Of a stretch of DNA of 9,568 nucleotides, positions 6,432-9,568 are shown in pieces (positions within the stretch are counted from its first letter, which is position 1; every line of letters starts with the position of its first letter). The stretch is taken from positions 1 to 9,568 of the forward strand of contig JAHJCS010000213.1 of the NCBI GenBank assembly GCA_018812465.1, written 5' to 3'. A program made the translations under genes and the position numbers. Below the pieces are notes generated by a model, which saw only the letters and a program-made list of their open reading frames with translations, searched no databases and was not told the DNA's origin. The DNA comes from Nanobdellota archaeon. GTDB taxonomy: Archaea; Nanobdellota; Nanobdellia; Woesearchaeales; UBA12501.

Positions 6432-8284
6432 ATCTTTCAGATGTCAAAGGATGGGGAACATCTGCTCTAGAGTACTGCAGAAAGGATGTGTTTGATGTGT
6501 TCATGGATATTTATGGGCTGGCCATTAATCAGGAGAACTCTGTCAGCTTGGATGATCCTAAGAATGATCATGGAGAAACTAATGAAACCGCCTCTTGTTC
6601 ATCAACACATGAATACAAGATACCCTGGGATGCAGACTTCCTTGATAAGATGGAAGATAGGATAAGCTTGATCAGGCAGTCTGCTTCAAAGGTCGCTCTT
6701 GATGACGGAAATTATACCAGAGGGATAAAGAAGCTTGAAAATGCTATAACCAGCCACCATATGTCAGTAAGAGAGATCCTCTCCAACCCTGACAAGAGGC
6801 TTAGTAGGATATACGAGGGCATGGCTTCAAATATACCCATAATAAAAGATATGCACAGGGATAATGTCATAAAAGAGAATCTTGAGAGCAGGCTGAATTC
6901 AATAAGGGCTCTTCTCAATGAGCTTGATGATTTCTCAGACAACAGGGAAAAACAGCTTGATGAGGTCTATTCAGAATCAAGAGAGATATGTGGTGCTCTG
7001 GAGTCTTATTTTATAGAAGGAATAACTCTACCTCAAAGTGTATGTGAATCAGAGGGTATGGAACCATTGCGTGCAGCAAGAATGCAGGAGTCAATCAGCC
7101 AGATAACAGAATCTCTTGATAAGACAAAAGCGGTCCTTCAGGCCATGGTTGGTGAAAGATATGACATCTCCTGCGCTCACCGGTCAAATCTTGAGCGGCT
7201 TGTAGGAAGAGTATCATCTCAGTATAACATCAGTGTACAGAACGGAGAATATAAACTAAAGAAACACAGCAGGGCAAAGCTTATTGCTGCAACTGCCCTG
7301 ACTTCTATAATCCTGACAGGATGCGCTGCATTGACTGGTTCATATTTATATGATTCAGTGCTTAATAATCCTTCTGAGAACATAGCTCAGTCATCTGGAA
7401 TAACCTTCTCAGATAATGCACCTAGTAATCATTCTGACCAGTCTGTTCCTTCTGGTATTACTAGGTCCAGAAGAGACTATCAGTCTGCTGAGCAGAGGTT
7501 CAGTGCTGTGTATACTGTGTCAACTCATGAAGATGCAGCACTAGAATCAACTGTCTCAAGAACAGAGATGCCAAGAAAACATCCAGTCTCCTCAAATGCT
7601 GCTGCAAACCCTGATGATTACAGGCTTCTTGACAGAAGATTCTATGATATCCCTAAAGAGATAAAGCAGCTTGATCTTGATCCAGGAGAAGTAGCATTGT
7701 ACATAGACAAGGATACCCAGAGAATGCAGGTCTATATGAGGACTGAATGGGTGAAAGCAGCAGAGTATGTTATCTCAACAGGCATGAACTCAGGAGACAA
7801 GCGGGCAAGCGGAGACCATAAGACTCCTGAAACACCCCTAAGAATAGGAAACACTTACATGCCCTACTTTAAGATTATGGAGATAAACAACAGCAACTCC
7901 TGGACTTTTGATGGAATAAGAGGAGCTTATGGGCCTTGGTTCATGAGGCTTGACTGCGGAAGATTCAGCGGAAGCTCTTACAGTCCAAGAGGCAGATGCC
8001 CTATTGGGATACATGGCACTCCAGAAATGTGGGAGCCTGATCTAGGCACAGCAGCTTCTCATGGATGCATCAGGATGTATGATCAGGATGTTGATGAGCT
8101 TAGGAATTTAGTTCAGATAGGCACTCCTGTATTCATCATGCCTGCGAGAAATACTTCTCCTTCCAGGGATTACTCTATGAATATCTCATCTGCTTCCCAG
8201 ACAAATCAGAATATTCTATCTGGCAATCCTGTGCCTGTTACCAGTTCAGGTATGATCATAAAAGATGAGGATCCTTCAAGGTGA
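6428..8284 (+). CDS. Membrane-anchored L,D-transpeptidase with intact YkuD active site
   Basis: This is a 618-residue protein with an extracytoplasmic YkuD domain. Known enzymes of this family cut a peptide stem with a Cys nucleophile and form 3-3 cross-links or attach proteins to peptidoglycan. Residues 1-280 are acidic and helical, probably cytoplasmic. Basic residues (KLKKHSRAK) precede one transmembrane segment at about 285-307. A Ser/Thr/Asn-rich linker follows to about residue 400. The catalytic domain spans about 418-575: VALYIDKDTQRMQVYM at its start, GDHKTPETPLRIG, GAYGPWFMRLDC, then IGIHGT with His529 and SHGCIR with Cys547. Cys510 and Cys524 flank a short insert and could pair in a disulfide. 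The YGPWF and IHGT features resemble bacterial, notably Bacteroidota-type, members, so transfer from bacteria is possible. The start overlaps the upstream stop. In a host without murein the substrate would be different and is unknown. Confidence 0.93.
   Translation: MNLSDVKGWGTSALEYCRKDVFDVFMDIYGLAINQENSVSLDDPKNDHGETNETASCSSTHEYKIPWDADFLDKMEDRISLIRQSASKVALDDGNYTRGIKKLENAITSHHMSVREILSNPDKRLSRIYEGMASNIPIIKDMHRDNVIKENLESRLNSIRALLNELDDFSDNREKQLDEVYSESREICGALESYFIEGITLPQSVCESEGMEPLRAARMQESISQITESLDKTKAVLQAMVGERYDISCAHRSNLERLVGRVSSQYNISVQNGEYKLKKHSRAKLIAATALTSIILTGCAALTGSYLYDSVLNNPSENIAQSSGITFSDNAPSNHSDQSVPSGITRSRRDYQSAEQRFSAVYTVSTHEDAALESTVSRTEMPRKHPVSSNAAANPDDYRLLDRRFYDIPKEIKQLDLDPGEVALYIDKDTQRMQVYMRTEWVKAAEYVISTGMNSGDKRASGDHKTPETPLRIGNTYMPYFKIMEINNSNSWTFDGIRGAYGPWFMRLDCGRFSGSSYSPRGRCPIGIHGTPEMWEPDLGTAASHGCIRMYDQDVDELRNLVQIGTPVFIMPARNTSPSRDYSMNISSASQTNQNILSGNPVPVTSSGMIIKDEDPSR
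8280..8284 (+). promoter_or_regulatory. Ribosome binding site GGTGA for the last gene
   Basis: GGTGA overlaps the TGA stop of the transpeptidase gene and lies 4 bases before the ATG at 8289. It is the same archaeal-type arrangement as at 4796. Confidence 0.6.
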
Positions 8285-8288
8285 GACA

Positions 8289-9568
8289 ATGAATCTATTT
8301 AGGCTAAGTCCGGAATTCACAGAGAAAAGAAAAGACCTAGAAGGAATACTGTTCATTGAGACTGAAGATCAAGGGCTGTTGTTTACAGACAAGAATGTAG
8401 AGGATTTTTGGGAGATTGATTATGACATAATCAAGGAAGGGCCAAAAAAGGACAATAACCATCGGATTGAAAACTATCCTCTGACATCAATGCTCACTCT
8501 CTCACCTGATCTTAGTGAGGTCATTGATAGCATAAACAGATTCATTGAAGAATATAAATCTTGGTTCTCAAGATACAGTATAATCACTGGAGATGGGGTG
8601 TATCTGGAACCAATACCTTCACCCAGAGAACCTGTCAAAGCAAAGGATCATATCCTCTCTCTGCTCGATATTTATAGCGCTAAAAGCAGGTATTGCCCTA
8701 ATATCGAAGAGACTTCACCAAAACACCTGAAGAAGCTTCTTAAATATAATCAATCCCTTAAATATCATATTACCTCATTAGATAAAGAAGGCAAGGTAAC
8801 TCTTCTGAGCGAGGAAGACCAGAAGGATATAAAGAGATTCCTTTCTGAAGGCCTTGAGACTATAAGAAATTATATTCCACATCCAGAAGATATTCCTGAG
8901 CACAAATCTATTGAAGAGCTTGCAGGAGATAAAGCAGTCAAGGCTCTTGCAACTTATCTTAAACCATTCAGGCTAAGAAAGTACAGGACTGTTCCGCAGA
9001 CATCTGGATTATGGGGCAAGATAAAAGATGTTATGAACTATAAAATTAACATACCTAAGATTCATCTGCCATCACTGCCATCAATCAACATAGAACATCT
9101 TAAGCCTATAGCTAAGTACTCTTCTGTCGCTGTGCTCTCAGCAGGAATCCTCCTGGGATCATTGCATGCTACTAGAAACTGCGAGAGATATCTGCCTGAT
9201 ATGAATTCTCCTGTGATAGCATCAGTGCAGGCAGAACCTATTGCAGCAAATACAGTTCCTGAAGAATCCCATCCAAACTATACACTTTCTCAGAATATAG
9301 CTGCCTCTTCTGCAGAAGTGAGGCCAGCAGATAATACTATTACCTCATCTTCACAATCTCCCCAAACATCAGAACTGATAGATCATTTCAGGACAAGCAG
9401 AATCGGTCCGACATCCTCAACATTGTACAATCTGGACAATGCAAGGATTGAAGGAAGCACTCTCAGCTTTGATGTTCCTGTGAAAGGCAATGCCTCAGAA
9501 GCATTCGCATATTTTGGCAGCCACAGGACTGCTGATGTGTACTCAGCAAAGATAGACAATGGTATAGC
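8289..9568 (+). CDS. Third single-pass membrane protein of the operon (3' truncated)
   Basis: From the ATG at 8289 the frame stays open to the last base, giving 426 residues of a gene that continues beyond the window. Residues 1-270 are charged and largely helical (beginning MNLFRLSPEFTEKRKD) with no signal peptide, so probably cytoplasmic. A hydrophobic segment at about 278-294 (SSVAVLSAGILLGSLHA) is the single transmembrane helix; Lys276 lies just before it, and more basic residues occur further upstream. A Ser/Thr/Pro/Ala/Gln-rich linker runs to about residue 375. The visible start of the outer domain (from about residue 388, LDNARIEGSTLSFDVPVKG) looks beta-rich and is not identifiable; no YkuD motif is seen before the edge. 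The plan matches the two preceding membrane proteins, from which it is separated by only 4 bases. The function is unknown; it is probably another surface component of the same system. Confidence 0.82.
   Translation, partial: MNLFRLSPEFTEKRKDLEGILFIETEDQGLLFTDKNVEDFWEIDYDIIKEGPKKDNNHRIENYPLTSMLTLSPDLSEVIDSINRFIEEYKSWFSRYSIITGDGVYLEPIPSPREPVKAKDHILSLLDIYSAKSRYCPNIEETSPKHLKKLLKYNQSLKYHITSLDKEGKVTLLSEEDQKDIKRFLSEGLETIRNYIPHPEDIPEHKSIEELAGDKAVKALATYLKPFRLRKYRTVPQTSGLWGKIKDVMNYKINIPKIHLPSLPSINIEHLKPIAKYSSVAVLSAGILLGSLHATRNCERYLPDMNSPVIASVQAEPIAANTVPEESHPNYTLSQNIAASSAEVRPADNTITSSSQSPQTSELIDHFRTSRIGPTSSTLYNLDNARIEGSTLSFDVPVKGNASEAFAYFGSHRTADVYSAKIDNGI

Noticed and set aside
6712..6942. Reverse-strand open frame of 76 codons with a hydrophobic look
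   Set aside because: It is opposite the charged helical region of the transpeptidase gene. Antisense of Lys/Glu/Asp-rich coding sequence typically reads as Leu/Phe/Ser-rich, so this is a shadow.
7313..7327. Lipobox-like LTGC (Cys299) in the transpeptidase transmembrane segment
   Set aside because: It is nearly 300 residues from the N-terminus, so it cannot be a normal lipoprotein signal. It is better read as part of an internal transmembrane helix.

Overview
The window is a densely packed, single-strand gene block from a low-to-moderate GC prokaryote. Every gene is on the + strand, neighbouring genes overlap or lie a few bases apart, and no RNA gene, insertion sequence or CRISPR array is visible. 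The organism is most likely an archaeon, perhaps of a DPANN-like lineage. Arginine is coded almost entirely by AGA/AGG and isoleucine often by ATA. Several starts are preceded by GGTGA-type Shine-Dalgarno sites. The only sizeable gap holds a T-rich tract with no hairpin, as archaeal terminators do. The AAA ATPase has a Vps4/katanin-like pore loop. None of this is decisive: a bacterium such as a Patescibacteria-type lineage remains possible, especially because L,D-transpeptidases are chiefly bacterial. TGA is used as a stop.

Layout: (1) 3-173, the C-terminal end of an unidentified gene. (2) 184-1524, a long helical protein with a Gly/Pro/Ser tail. (3) 1525-1591, a T-rich gap that probably separates two transcription units. 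(4) From 1592 to the window end, an apparent six-gene operon: an unidentified helical protein (1592-2488); an AAA ATPase (2469-4220); an unidentified small protein (4223-4816); a membrane-anchored degenerate L,D-transpeptidase-like protein (4806-6431); a membrane-anchored protein with an intact L,D-transpeptidase site (6428-8284); and a third protein of the same general plan that runs off the window (8289-9568). The last gene is open to the final base.

How the genes may work together: the last three proteins share one plan. Each has a long, charged, mostly helical N-terminal region, probably cytoplasmic, then one transmembrane segment preceded by basic residues, a Ser/Thr/Pro-rich linker, and an extracytoplasmic domain. 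With the soluble AAA ATPase and two helical partners, this looks like an envelope machine in which cytoplasmic ATP-driven remodelling could be coupled to surface cross-linking. The active and inactive transpeptidase folds sit side by side. The individual domain calls are well supported; the idea of one joint machine is inference.
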